The notes below the pieces were generated by a model. That model worked only from the letters and a program-made list of their open reading frames with translations, was not told the origin of the DNA and ran no database searches. A program made the position numbers and the translations under genes. Shown one piece after another: positions 1-6,773 of a stretch of DNA of 64,000 nucleotides (position 1 is its first letter; each line of letters starts with the position of its first letter). Origin of the DNA: a bacterium. GTDB lineage: Bacteria; Cyanobacteriota; Vampirovibrionia; Gastranaerophilales; Gastranaerophilaceae. The DNA is taken from contig JAFVAR010000047.1 in NCBI GenBank assembly GCA_017480425.1, positions 37,121 to 101,120 of the forward strand, written 5' to 3'.

Positions 1-327
1 AAATCGCTAATGAGACTGTTGGACTATTCCCTTCCTGATTCGGACATAGAAAAAATCAAATCAATAATCACAAGCTACGAAAATGTAAAACTCAAAAAAG
101 ACAGTATAAAAGCTCGTCAAATAGGACCATCTGAGGATATTGACTTTATTTTGCAATTTCCGGAAGATACTTCAATATGTGAATGCCACAAAATATGCGA
201 AAAAATTGAAAAACAAATTCGCTCTGTTTATATAGGAGCAACTATTTCAATACACTCAGAGCCTATTTGCTACAAAAAAAATTGTCAGAATCATTGTCCG
301 GCGCATAATAAAGTCTGTTCAAAATAA
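1..327 (+). CDS. Cation diffusion facilitator, C-terminal cytoplasmic domain (partial, runs off left edge)
   Basis: The reading frame is open to base 1 (it encodes Lys-Ser-Leu before the first Met), so this is the 3' end of a longer gene. The visible part matches the ferredoxin-like dimerisation domain that ends CDF metal/proton antiporters: a short helix start 'LLDYSLPDSDIEKIKSII', a central beta segment, 'ICECHKICEKIEKQIRS', and the closing strand 'ISIHSEP'. CDF proteins export Zn, Fe, Mn or similar divalent metals from the cytoplasm; the membrane part lies outside the window, so the metal cannot be judged. The last 20 residues are rich in Cys and His (CYKKNCQNHCPAHNKVC), an unusual tail that could bind metal (inference). 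Confidence 0.75.
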   Translation, partial: KSLMRLLDYSLPDSDIEKIKSIITSYENVKLKKDSIKARQIGPSEDIDFILQFPEDTSICECHKICEKIEKQIRSVYIGATISIHSEPICYKKNCQNHCPAHNKVCSK

Positions 328-328
328 A

Positions 329-368
329 AAATAAACCTCTATACATTTTAAACAGAGGTTTATTTTTT
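329..368. terminator. Bidirectional intrinsic terminator
   Basis: A 12-bp stem (AAATAAACCTCT / AGAGGTTTATTT) with a 13-nt loop lies between two convergent genes. A-rich and T-rich flanks make it usable from both sides. Confidence 0.75.
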
Positions 369-387
369 ACATTTTTTATTGTTTGAA

Positions 388-810
388 TTAAACATTAGCA
401 GGTTGCTGTTCCTGTTGATTTTCAGCCTTTTTTTGAGGAACAAGCATAGAAACTACAGGATATTTTCTTGAAATAACTTCTTGGTCGTTATCATAAACAA
501 TGAAAGTTAAACTATCAATACTGTAGTCCATAACAACTTTAAGATCTTGTGCATAAGCATTGTATACAAAGTCTTCATTCGGAATATTAACTGTCAATTC
601 ACCTACAGAAATTTCATTTCCGGTAGGGGTTTTGACTTTAACTGCCAATTTATGTTCGCCGACAGACCAATTTGGACCGCACATAATAGCCATATCGAAT
701 TTAAATTCGGCAGGCATAACAACAGTTGAAAATTTGTCATAAATGTTTATACAACTCAATTTATTGTTTTTAAAAGTTATGTTTTCCGCTAATACTAAAT
801 ATTGTGACAT
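388..810 (-). CDS. Conserved-looking cytoplasmic protein of unknown function, 140 aa
   Basis: Start chosen at 810 (MSQYLVLAENITF), because AAGGAG lies 7 nt before this ATG; an upstream Met at 840 has no ribosome binding site. The protein has no signal peptide or membrane segment. Residues about 1-115 look like an all-beta fold (alternating short strands: 'KLSCINIYDKFSTVVMPAEFKFDMAI', 'KLAVKVKTPTGNEISVGELTVNI'), and the last 15 residues are a Gln/Glu/Ala-rich tail. I do not recognise the family with certainty. It converges with the CDF gene and has its own upstream region; nothing nearby tells its role. Confidence 0.7.
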   Translation of the reverse strand: MSQYLVLAENITFKNNKLSCINIYDKFSTVVMPAEFKFDMAIMCGPNWSVGEHKLAVKVKTPTGNEISVGELTVNIPNEDFVYNAYAQDLKVVMDYSIDSLTFIVYDNDQEVISRKYPVVSMLVPQKKAENQQEQQPANV

Positions 811-862
811 AATTTTACTCCTTCTTTTTACTGCAAACACATGTATATTCTATCACAAATAA

Positions 863-1327
863 CTAAATACCACTGTTTTTATAATATCTGTAATCATTCA
901 TAATCCTGTTTACAAAAGGGCGAGTAGAACTCGGAATTGTATTATTATTTCTTCTGACTGCTTCAGGGCCTGCGTTATACGCTGCTACTGCCAGCTCCAT
1001 AGAACCGAATATGTTATACATATTTTTGTAATAAGAAATTCCGCCCTTAATATTTTCATCCAGATTATAAGGATTAAGCCCCATATGCTTTGCTGTAGCG
1101 TGAGATAACTGGAATACACCAATATGACCACCCGCACCACGTGCTGCCTGATTAAATCCGGATTCAGTTTTTGCGATACTTAAAACTATTGCAGGCTCAA
1201 CACCCATAGACTTTGCCTGTCGTATTATATTTTGTTTAACATCCTCTGTAGACGAAGCAAAAACACTGCCTGCAAGCGACAAAAATACCGCTAATGATAT
1301 AAATCCTCTAAAAATCATTTTCTCCAA
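863..1327 (-). CDS. Secreted lytic transglycosylase (SLT / goose-lysozyme-like domain)
   Basis: A Sec signal peptide (about residues 4-24, ending VFA-SS) is followed by one SLT domain. The catalytic Glu is in 'AIVLSIAKTESGFNQAARG' and the family motifs 'GVFQLSHATAKHMG', 'NIKGGISYYKNMY' and 'AVAAYNAGPEAV' follow in order. Enzymes of this family cleave the MurNAc-GlcNAc bond of peptidoglycan with formation of an anhydro end; single-domain forms often open the wall for pili, flagella or secretion machines. Two starts are possible: a TTG at 1327 with AGGTG 7 nt upstream, or the ATG at 1318 with GGAG only 3 nt away; the TTG is better placed. No operon partner is seen. Confidence 0.88.
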   Translation of the reverse strand: MEKMIFRGFISLAVFLSLAGSVFASSTEDVKQNIIRQAKSMGVEPAIVLSIAKTESGFNQAARGAGGHIGVFQLSHATAKHMGLNPYNLDENIKGGISYYKNMYNIFGSMELAVAAYNAGPEAVRRNNNTIPSSTRPFVNRIMNDYRYYKNSGI

Positions 1328-1414
1328 TTTTAAACACCTATTAATTAATCACACTTAGTAAAAACATGTTACCATAATTAGAAAATTTTAAAAACAGTTA
1401 TTAAGCTAATTGTA

Positions 1415-1445
1415 AAAAAAGACAGACCGAAGCCTGTCTTTTTTA
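1415..1445 (-). terminator. Intrinsic terminator after the Skp-like gene
   Basis: A 10-bp stem AAAAAGACAG / CTGTCTTTTT with an 8-nt loop, followed on the minus strand by a T run, lies 20 nt past the stop codon of the Skp/OmpH gene. Confidence 0.8.
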
Positions 1446-1464
1446 ATGTTATAAAAACTTTAAA

Positions 1465-1905
1465 CTATTTTACAACCTTTTGAATTTCAGCAGTGATATC
1501 GTCGCCACCATAAATTACAACACCTTTAGAAATTACCATGTCATAACCTTTAGCTCTTGCTTGAGTTGTAATAGTTTCAGTTATGCTCTTGTCAATTGCT
1601 TGCAATTTTTCTTTATAATTTTTAGCAATTGCTTCTTGCTTTTTAGCAAGTTCTGCGTCATACTTTTTAGCCAACTTTTCTTTACCTGCTTGAGTTTGTT
1701 GCTTATCTACATCAGCCTTGCAATTCTTAACCCATTTTTCAAGTTCTTGAACCTTAGTTTGTTGCTCTTTCTTCAAAGCCTGAACTTGAGCAGACTTAGA
1801 TACAACTGCTTGAACATCAATAACCGCAATTTTACCTTCTGCCATAACTGCATTTGAAACTGCAATTCCTGCAATAATTAATGCTGATAAAACCAATCTT
1901 TTCAT
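1465..1905 (-). CDS. Skp/OmpH-family periplasmic chaperone
   Basis: A 146-residue protein with a signal peptide (MKRLVLSALIIAGIAVSNAVMA-EG), then the OmpH opening 'KIAVIDVQAVVSKSAQVQALKKEQ', a long charged coiled coil (about residues 45-115) and a C-terminal strand region 'GYDMVISKGVVIYGGDDITAEI'. Skp-type proteins hold unfolded outer-membrane proteins in the periplasm, so this gene supports a diderm envelope. The start at 1905 is preferred (AAGGTG 9 nt upstream); a GTG at 1917 in frame would put four extra residues before the signal peptide. It is a single gene with its own terminator. Confidence 0.85.
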   Translation of the reverse strand: MKRLVLSALIIAGIAVSNAVMAEGKIAVIDVQAVVSKSAQVQALKKEQQTKVQELEKWVKNCKADVDKQQTQAGKEKLAKKYDAELAKKQEAIAKNYKEKLQAIDKSITETITTQARAKGYDMVISKGVVIYGGDDITAEIQKVVK

Positions 1906-2147
1906 TTTGTCTTTCACCTTTCTCTTATATAAAATAAGCTATTCGCTTGTTTTTCTTTTTATTATAACCGACTGACCAAATCAAATAGTATATACATATC
2001 GCAATTCTACCACAAACATAGACATGCAATATTTATGTTACAAAATATTAAAAAGTTAACAGGAGCGTTTATTTTCGGGAGATTAAGGGATTAAAAGCGG
2101 GTCTGTGAGGATGCCTGAACGAATTAAACAAAAAAGTTAATAATCAA

Positions 2148-2238
2148 CTGGATTGCTTCGTCTTAATCAGGCTCGCAAAGACGCTCTGTAAAAGGCTTTC
2201 ACGCCCTGTCATTTCAAGGCATTTTTGCCGAGAAATCC
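2148..2238. repeat. Degenerate intergenic repeat of the 'ggattgcttcgtc...tcgcaaagacg' type
   Basis: The stretch contains CTGGATTGCTTCGTC followed by GCTCGCAAAGACG, then CCTGTCATTTCAAGG and CCGAGAAATCC. These resemble the halves of a common dispersed bacterial repeat (GTCATTGCGAGG ... CGAAGCAATCC), here broken and partly scrambled. It is clearly richer in GC than its surroundings. This is recognition by eye; only one copy is in this window. Confidence 0.45.
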
Positions 2239-2262
2239 GGCTTTTTATAAAATTTTCTCTAT

Positions 2263-2276
2263 GATAATATATAAAT
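2263..2276 (+). promoter_or_regulatory. Possible -10 box placing the rimO transcript start at or next to the ATG
   Basis: GATAAT at 2263-2268, preceded by AT, lies 8 nt before the rimO ATG (2277), and there is no Shine-Dalgarno sequence. A transcript starting 7-8 nt past the box would be leaderless. No good -35 box is seen. Confidence 0.35.
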
Positions 2277-3575
2277 ATGAAAAAGATAGCTCTTATTAGT
2301 CACGGTTGTGCAAAAAACTTGGTCGATTCCGAACTTATTTTAGGTATTCTTGCTCAAAACGGATACGAAATAACGCTTAATGAAGATGAAACAGATATAG
2401 TCGTCGTAAACACCTGTTCATTTATTTGTGATGCGGAAAGAGAATCAATCAGCACAATTCTGGAGCTTGTAGAAAAAGGCAAAAAGGTTATCGTAGCCGG
2501 TTGTCTTGCCCAAAAACATCCCAAGGAACTTAAAAAAGAAATTCCTGAACTTGCAGGAATAGTGGGTACAACAGATTTTACCAAAATAGTAGAAGTTATA
2601 AAAAGCATTGATAACGACTATGTCGCAGAAGTCAGCAAAAAACCCGACTACATTTATCCGGAAAACATTGAGCGTCAACAAATAACAATGGGCGCAAGCT
2701 CATACATAAAAATTGCCGACGGATGTAATTACAGGTGCGGTTATTGTGTAATCCCATATTTGAGAGGAGATTATCACTCCAGAAAGATGGAAGACATCAT
2801 ATCCGAAGCAAAAAAACTTGTTTCTAAAGGAGTTACCGAAATTATACTAATAGCACAAGATACAACAGGATACGGGGTTGATATCTATAAGAAACCGATG
2901 CTTGCCGAACTGTTAAGAGAATTAAACAAAATAGAAAATTTAGGCTGGATTCGTGTAATGTATGCTTATCCGACTCAAATGAGCGATGAACTTCTTGACA
3001 CAATTGCCGATTGCGATAAAGTTGTTAAATACGTTGACATTCCTCTGCAACACTCGCATCCGGAAGTATTAAAGCTTATGAGTCGACCCGCATTTGATTA
3101 CAGAGAACTGATTGCAAACATAAGAAAAAGAATCCCGAATGTTTCTGTCAGAACGACTTTTGTTGTCGGTTACCCCGGTGAGACGGATGAACACTTTGAA
3201 CATCTTGCAAAGTTTATTGAAGAAACACGTTTTGACAGAGTTGGAGTATTTACTTATTCAAGAGAAAAGGGCACACCTTCTTATAATATGCCCAACAGAG
3301 TTCCTGCAAAAATTGCCAAAGCCAGATACAACAAGCTTATGGAAATTCAACAAAAAATCTCACTAGAGCGAAATCAAAGTTTTATAGGCAAAACAATCCC
3401 TTGCATCATAGAGGCATATTCTGATAACGGCGAAGTTGTCGCAAGAAGCGAGTATGACGCACCGGAAATTGACGGCGTTGTAAATATCAAAACCGACAAA
3501 CCCGTCGTCCCCGGAGACATTGAACAGGTTAAAATTATTGGCGCAACAGAATACGATTTGATTGGTGAAATATAA
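2277..3575 (+). CDS. rimO: Ribosomal protein S12 methylthiotransferase RimO
   Basis: 432 residues, full family length. The N-terminal UPF0004 domain holds the first-cluster cysteines ('SHGCAKNLVDSE', 'VVNTCSFICDAERES', 'VIVAGCLAQ'); the radical-SAM core has C-x3-C-x2-C in 'IADGCNYRCGYCVIP'; a TRAM domain closes the protein (about residues 370-432). RimO adds a methylthio group to the conserved Asp of ribosomal protein S12. 'GCAKNLVDSE' and 'ASSYIKIADGCNY' favour RimO over the tRNA enzyme MiaB. It has no ribosome binding site and may be translated from a leaderless mRNA. Confidence 0.95.
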   Translation: MKKIALISHGCAKNLVDSELILGILAQNGYEITLNEDETDIVVVNTCSFICDAERESISTILELVEKGKKVIVAGCLAQKHPKELKKEIPELAGIVGTTDFTKIVEVIKSIDNDYVAEVSKKPDYIYPENIERQQITMGASSYIKIADGCNYRCGYCVIPYLRGDYHSRKMEDIISEAKKLVSKGVTEIILIAQDTTGYGVDIYKKPMLAELLRELNKIENLGWIRVMYAYPTQMSDELLDTIADCDKVVKYVDIPLQHSHPEVLKLMSRPAFDYRELIANIRKRIPNVSVRTTFVVGYPGETDEHFEHLAKFIEETRFDRVGVFTYSREKGTPSYNMPNRVPAKIAKARYNKLMEIQQKISLERNQSFIGKTIPCIIEAYSDNGEVVARSEYDAPEIDGVVNIKTDKPVVPGDIEQVKIIGATEYDLIGEI

Positions 3576-3634
3576 TTTCTTATTGTGATTACAAAATCCG
3601 AAATCGCCTCACTGCTTGTATTTCACATAATCTA

Positions 3635-3694
3635 TGTAAATTTTTGTAACAAAATTACAAAAAACCCTAAAGTTTTTCAAAAAAATGCCGTTAT
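3635..3694 (+). promoter_or_regulatory. Sigma-28 (FliA)-type promoter with upstream direct-repeat box
   Basis: The -35 TAAAGTTT (3668-3675) and -10 GCCGTTAT (3687-3694) are separated by exactly 11 bp, against the FliA consensus TAAAGTTT-N11-GCCGATAA (14 of 16 positions). The box TGTAAATTTTTGTAAC (3635-3650) lies 17 bp before the -35. The same arrangement recurs at 45122-45182 (minus) and 63815-63874 (plus). The start of transcription would be near 3701, about 40 nt before the small gene at 3741. Confidence 0.8.
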
Positions 3695-3740
3695 ACAAAA
3701 TGTAAGTCAAATACATAGTTGTTGAAAGGGATACTTTTTT

Positions 3741-3920
3741 ATGAAACGAGATGAACACGAAATGTTGGTTGAATATTCCGAAATGACCGCATTTAATTTT
3801 AATTCGGAAGAGTTTAAAGAAGTAAGAAGAGACTATTTGGAATGCAGAGACATGGTTTCTAATTTTACTCGACAAGTGAAAAACTATACAAGAAAATTTA
3901 GACCTGCAAAAAGTTACTAA
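3741..3920 (+). CDS. Small charged protein of unknown function, 59 aa, first gene of a sigma-28 operon
   Basis: ATG at 3741 with GAAAGGG about 10 nt upstream; the frame ends at TAA 3918-3920. The product (MKRDEHEMLVEYSEMTAFNF...) is strongly charged and helical in appearance, with no signal peptide or membrane segment and one Cys ('LECRDM'). It ends in a basic stretch (KNYTRKFRPAKSY). It follows a sigma-28-type promoter and is followed 20 nt later by another small gene, so the two probably form an operon. I recognise no family. By context it may be made late in flagellar assembly, or be a product outside the flagellum that shares the sigma factor. Confidence 0.72.
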   Translation: MKRDEHEMLVEYSEMTAFNFNSEEFKEVRRDYLECRDMVSNFTRQVKNYTRKFRPAKSY

Positions 3921-3940
3921 ATTTTAGGAGTATGTGAAGT

Positions 3941-4189
3941 ATGAACAATACTAAAAAAGATTTTTCTAACGGTTGTTTTTCGCCAAATTGGCTTGAAGTT
4001 GATTTGACAAATACTTCCGTCAGAGCGGATATAAATAAGGAGGTACGCCTAGAGAGCAAACGACGTAAGGATTTAGATACATTATTAAAAGAATTAGATG
4101 AAATCAAAGAAAACATTGAATTGGCTGTAGAAAAACAGCGAAGACTGGCAAAGCTTATGGGATTTTATACCGGTGAATTTGCGCAATAG
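3941..4189 (+). CDS. Small coiled-coil protein of unknown function, 82 aa
   Basis: GGAG lies 10 nt before the ATG. Residues 1-30 are mixed ('CFSPNWLEVDLTNTSVRADINKEV'); residues about 33-70 form a clear amphipathic coiled coil (KRRKDLDTLLKELDEIKENI, then ELAVEKQRRLAKLMG). No signal peptide. It is the second gene after a sigma-28-type promoter and is closed by a strong terminator. Size, helix and promoter recall small flagellar chaperones or anti-sigma factors, but I see no FlgN, FliT or FlgM signature, so this is only a guess from context. Confidence 0.72.
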   Translation: MNNTKKDFSNGCFSPNWLEVDLTNTSVRADINKEVRLESKRRKDLDTLLKELDEIKENIELAVEKQRRLAKLMGFYTGEFAQ

Positions 4190-4221
4190 ATTACGGTAAG
4201 TTGTCAGGAAATTTTAGAGTG

Positions 4222-4258
4222 AAATCGACAGAAGTTATGAGATTCTGTCGATTTTGCT
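4222..4258 (+). terminator. Intrinsic terminator of the small sigma-28 operon
   Basis: Perfect 12-bp stem AAATCGACAGAA / TTCTGTCGATTT with a 9-nt loop, followed by TTGCTTTATTT, 32 nt after the stop codon of the 82-residue gene. Confidence 0.85.
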
Positions 4259-4276
4259 TTATTTAAAACCAGAATT

Positions 4277-4304
4277 TGTTACCTCGATATTATTGAGTTA
4301 TAAT
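4277..4304 (+). promoter_or_regulatory. Sigma-70-type promoter giving a leaderless coaBC transcript
   Basis: TTGTTA (4277-4282), 16-bp spacer, TATAAT (4299-4304). The ATG at 4311 begins 7 nt after the -10 box, exactly where transcription should start, and there is no ribosome binding site. Confidence 0.6.
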
Positions 4305-4310
4305 GACACT

Positions 4311-5483
4311 ATGCTAAAAGGAAAAAATATTCTTATAGGGATAACCGGCGGAATTGCAGCGTATAAAATTTGTACGCTAATAAGGTTATACAAAAAATCA
4401 GGTGCAAACGTCAGAGTTGTTGTAACTCCAAATGCATTGAATTTCGTAACAAAACTCACTCTTCAAAGCTTGTCCCAAAATGAAGTTTTTTCTGACTGCT
4501 TTGAAATTAATGATTACAAACCGGAACACATTGCACTAACAGAATCAGATATTTTTATAATAGCACCGGCAAGTGCCAACACAATAGGAAAATTAGCTAA
4601 CGGAATATGCGATAATCTTTTGTTATCAACTGCTTGCGCATTCAAAAAGCCAATCCTTATAGTCCCTGCAATGAATACAAATATGTGGGAAAATCCTTTT
4701 GTACAAGATAATCTGGAAAAACTTAAAAATTGCGGTTTCCATATCTTAGAGCCGGATTCCGGATTTCTTGCCTGCGGAACAAATGGCACAGGGCGGATGA
4801 GAGAACCCGATGAAATTTATGACAAATCGGTTGAAATATTAACAAAAAATAACTTTTTATCAGGTAAAAAAATTTTAATTACCGCAGGCGGAACAAAAGA
4901 AAAAATCGACCCGGTAAGATACATTACAAATGCATCTTCCGGCAAAATGGGAATTGCGCTTGCCCGCAATGCTCAACAAATGGGTGCAGAAGTTACTCTT
5001 GTATCAACTTTCAATGCAGATGGTGATTTTGAAAACATTGTTACACCAACTGCACAAGAAATGGAAACAACTGTAAAGTCGAAGTTAAATGAAGTTGATT
5101 GTGTGATTATGGCTGCAGCAGTTTCGGATTTTAGAGTAAAAGAATACAGCAGTCAAAAAATCAAAAAAACAAGCTCTGACACAATGACACTTGAACTTGT
5201 AAAAAATCCGGATATATTAAAAGAAATCTCCGATTTAAAAACAAATACAAAAATTATTGGTTTTTGTGCGGAAAGTGAAAATTTGATAGAAAACGCAAAA
5301 GAAAAAATTAAAGCAAAAGGGTGCGATTTTCTTATTGCTAATGATATTTCAAGAAAAGATATCGGTTTTAACAGTGATGAAAACGAAGTTTATATTTTGG
5401 ATAAAGCTCTGAATATTAAAAAACTTGATAAAGATACAAAAAATAACATTGCAAAGAGAATTTTGGAGGAAATTTTTGAATAA
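4311..5483 (+). CDS. coaBC: Bifunctional phosphopantothenoylcysteine decarboxylase / phosphopantothenate-cysteine ligase
   Basis: 390 residues from the ATG at 4311 (MLKGKNILIGITGGIAAYK); a longer frame upstream overlaps the promoter and is not used. The N-terminal CoaC flavoprotein half has 'APASANTIGKLANGI', the substrate motif 'PAMNTNMWENP' and the active-site loop 'GFLACGTNGTGRM'. The CoaB half begins at about residue 180 with 'KKILITAGGTKEKIDPVRYI' and has 'NASSGKMG' and 'AAAVSDF'. Together they turn 4'-phosphopantothenate and cysteine into 4'-phosphopantetheine for coenzyme A. The gene overlaps the next one by 8 nt. The pantothenate kinase of the same pathway (coaX) lies at 38.3 kb. Confidence 0.95.
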   Translation: MLKGKNILIGITGGIAAYKICTLIRLYKKSGANVRVVVTPNALNFVTKLTLQSLSQNEVFSDCFEINDYKPEHIALTESDIFIIAPASANTIGKLANGICDNLLLSTACAFKKPILIVPAMNTNMWENPFVQDNLEKLKNCGFHILEPDSGFLACGTNGTGRMREPDEIYDKSVEILTKNNFLSGKKILITAGGTKEKIDPVRYITNASSGKMGIALARNAQQMGAEVTLVSTFNADGDFENIVTPTAQEMETTVKSKLNEVDCVIMAAAVSDFRVKEYSSQKIKKTSSDTMTLELVKNPDILKEISDLKTNTKIIGFCAESENLIENAKEKIKAKGCDFLIANDISRKDIGFNSDENEVYILDKALNIKKLDKDTKNNIAKRILEEIFE

Positions 5484-6147
5484 GTACGAAATTGTTCAAA
5501 AAATAGAAAAATTTGCACCGCCTGAAACCCAAGAAAAATGGGATGCTTCCGGATGGATTGTTGAGATTGTCGGTTCTGAAATTAAAAAAATACTTTTTGC
5601 CCTAACTGTAACTCCAAACGTAATAAAACAGGCTGAAAATTTGGGATGCGACATGATAATTTCTCACCATCCGCTATTTTTCGTACCGTTTGAATATAAA
5701 AAATTCAACATATATTGCGCTCATACAAATTTTGATTTAGCACAAGGCGGAACAACAGACACTCTTATCAATAAATTAGGTTTGAAAAAATCTTATGATA
5801 ACGGGTTCGTACGTATAGTTAATTTACCAAATCCGATTACAGTTGAAGAATTAAAAAATAAGTTGCTAAACATTTCGCCAAATTTGAGATACGTAAATAA
5901 TTACGGAGTCGAAAAAATTTCTTCAATAGGATTCTGTGCCGGCTCAGGAGCGGAATTTATTAACGAAACAAACGTTGATGCTTTTGTAACAGGTGATTTA
6001 AAATTTCATACAGCTCTTGATGCCGACAAAGTTGTTTTTGACATCGGGCACTTTGAAAGCGAAATCTTTGCACCGCAAGTATTAAAAGAAATAACAGGAG
6101 CAGGAGAAAACGGAGTTATTGCAAATGAAAAAAGCCCTTTTATTTAG
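5476..6147 (+). CDS. Nif3-like dinuclear metal protein (GTP cyclohydrolase I type 2 homologue)
   Basis: The start is the TTG at 5476 (translated MNKYEIVQKIEKFAPP), with GGAGGA 6 nt upstream; there is no suitable ATG. Nif3 features are 'WDASGWIVE', the metal-binding 'DMIISHHPLFF', 'YCAHTNFDLAQGG' and the C-terminal 'TGDLKFHTALDADKVVFDIGHFESE'. At 223 residues it is a short form without the inserted middle domain of longer homologues. The biochemical role of the family is unsettled; several members bind two metal ions and one has been linked to GTP hydrolysis. It overlaps coaBC by 8 nt and the next gene by 23 nt, so the three are likely co-transcribed. Confidence 0.88.
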   Translation: MNKYEIVQKIEKFAPPETQEKWDASGWIVEIVGSEIKKILFALTVTPNVIKQAENLGCDMIISHHPLFFVPFEYKKFNIYCAHTNFDLAQGGTTDTLINKLGLKKSYDNGFVRIVNLPNPITVEELKNKLLNISPNLRYVNNYGVEKISSIGFCAGSGAEFINETNVDAFVTGDLKFHTALDADKVVFDIGHFESEIFAPQVLKEITGAGENGVIANEKSPFI

Positions 6148-6673
6148 TTTAATATTCATATTTTCCTCGTTCTGCGTATATGCATATGAGACTATTATAC
6201 TCAATTTTCCGGATGGCGAAGTCTGGGTTCCCGCTTATTACAAAAAAGTCGGAAATGAAGCTCTGCTTCAATACGTTCCCCAAGGAGAAAGCTCGGACTT
6301 ATGGACTCGCTCTGTTGTAATTCACTCATATAATCATTCCGCATACCCTATGAACTCATTTATGGCAAATAACGTTGCAAGACTCCAGAAGGCAAACCCT
6401 ACAGGTAAATATAAAACAATAAAAATGCGTGAAACAGATGCTATAGTAACGAGATGTACGAATGATTACGGCAAAATTCAAGGTCAATGCGAATTTTTTA
6501 GAGCAACTTTCGCCCATGACGGAATCGTGACAATCCACTATATGAATAAAAACAAGACTGATTTTAAAGATAATTACACACTTTGGCTGGAAATTGTAAG
6601 ACGTGCAAAATTGTATAATACATTCTATCGCAACGAAAGAATGATGAATAAAGCCGAATATTTTGAGTTATAA
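6125..6673 (+). CDS. Exported protein of unknown function, 182 aa
   Basis: The signal peptide is MKKALLFSLIFIFSSFCVYA-YE. The start at 6125 is preceded by GGAG 9 nt upstream; a TTG at 6119 is also in frame. The mature part has the look of a small alpha/beta domain ('YETIILNFPDGEVWVPAYYKK', 'QCEFFRATFAHDGIVTIHYMN') and two cysteines that could pair (Cys in 'VTRCTND' and 'QGQCEFF'). It overlaps the end of the Nif3 gene. I recognise no family; the periplasm or outer surface is the likely place. Confidence 0.7.
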   Translation: MKKALLFSLIFIFSSFCVYAYETIILNFPDGEVWVPAYYKKVGNEALLQYVPQGESSDLWTRSVVIHSYNHSAYPMNSFMANNVARLQKANPTGKYKTIKMRETDAIVTRCTNDYGKIQGQCEFFRATFAHDGIVTIHYMNKNKTDFKDNYTLWLEIVRRAKLYNTFYRNERMMNKAEYFEL

Positions 6674-6773
6674 AAAGTTTTAGACTAATTATCATGAATG
6701 TGTAGCAAAAAATACATGTTGCATTTGCAACACATATGTGTTTTAATATCAATAACATAAGAGAAGGAAGCCG

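Larger units (their letters stand above)
1906..2276. other. Gene-free stretch of about 370 bases
   Basis: No convincing reading frame on either strand. It holds the upstream region of the Skp-like gene, a degenerate interspersed repeat (2148-2238, listed separately) and the likely promoter of rimO at its right end. Confidence 0.6.
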
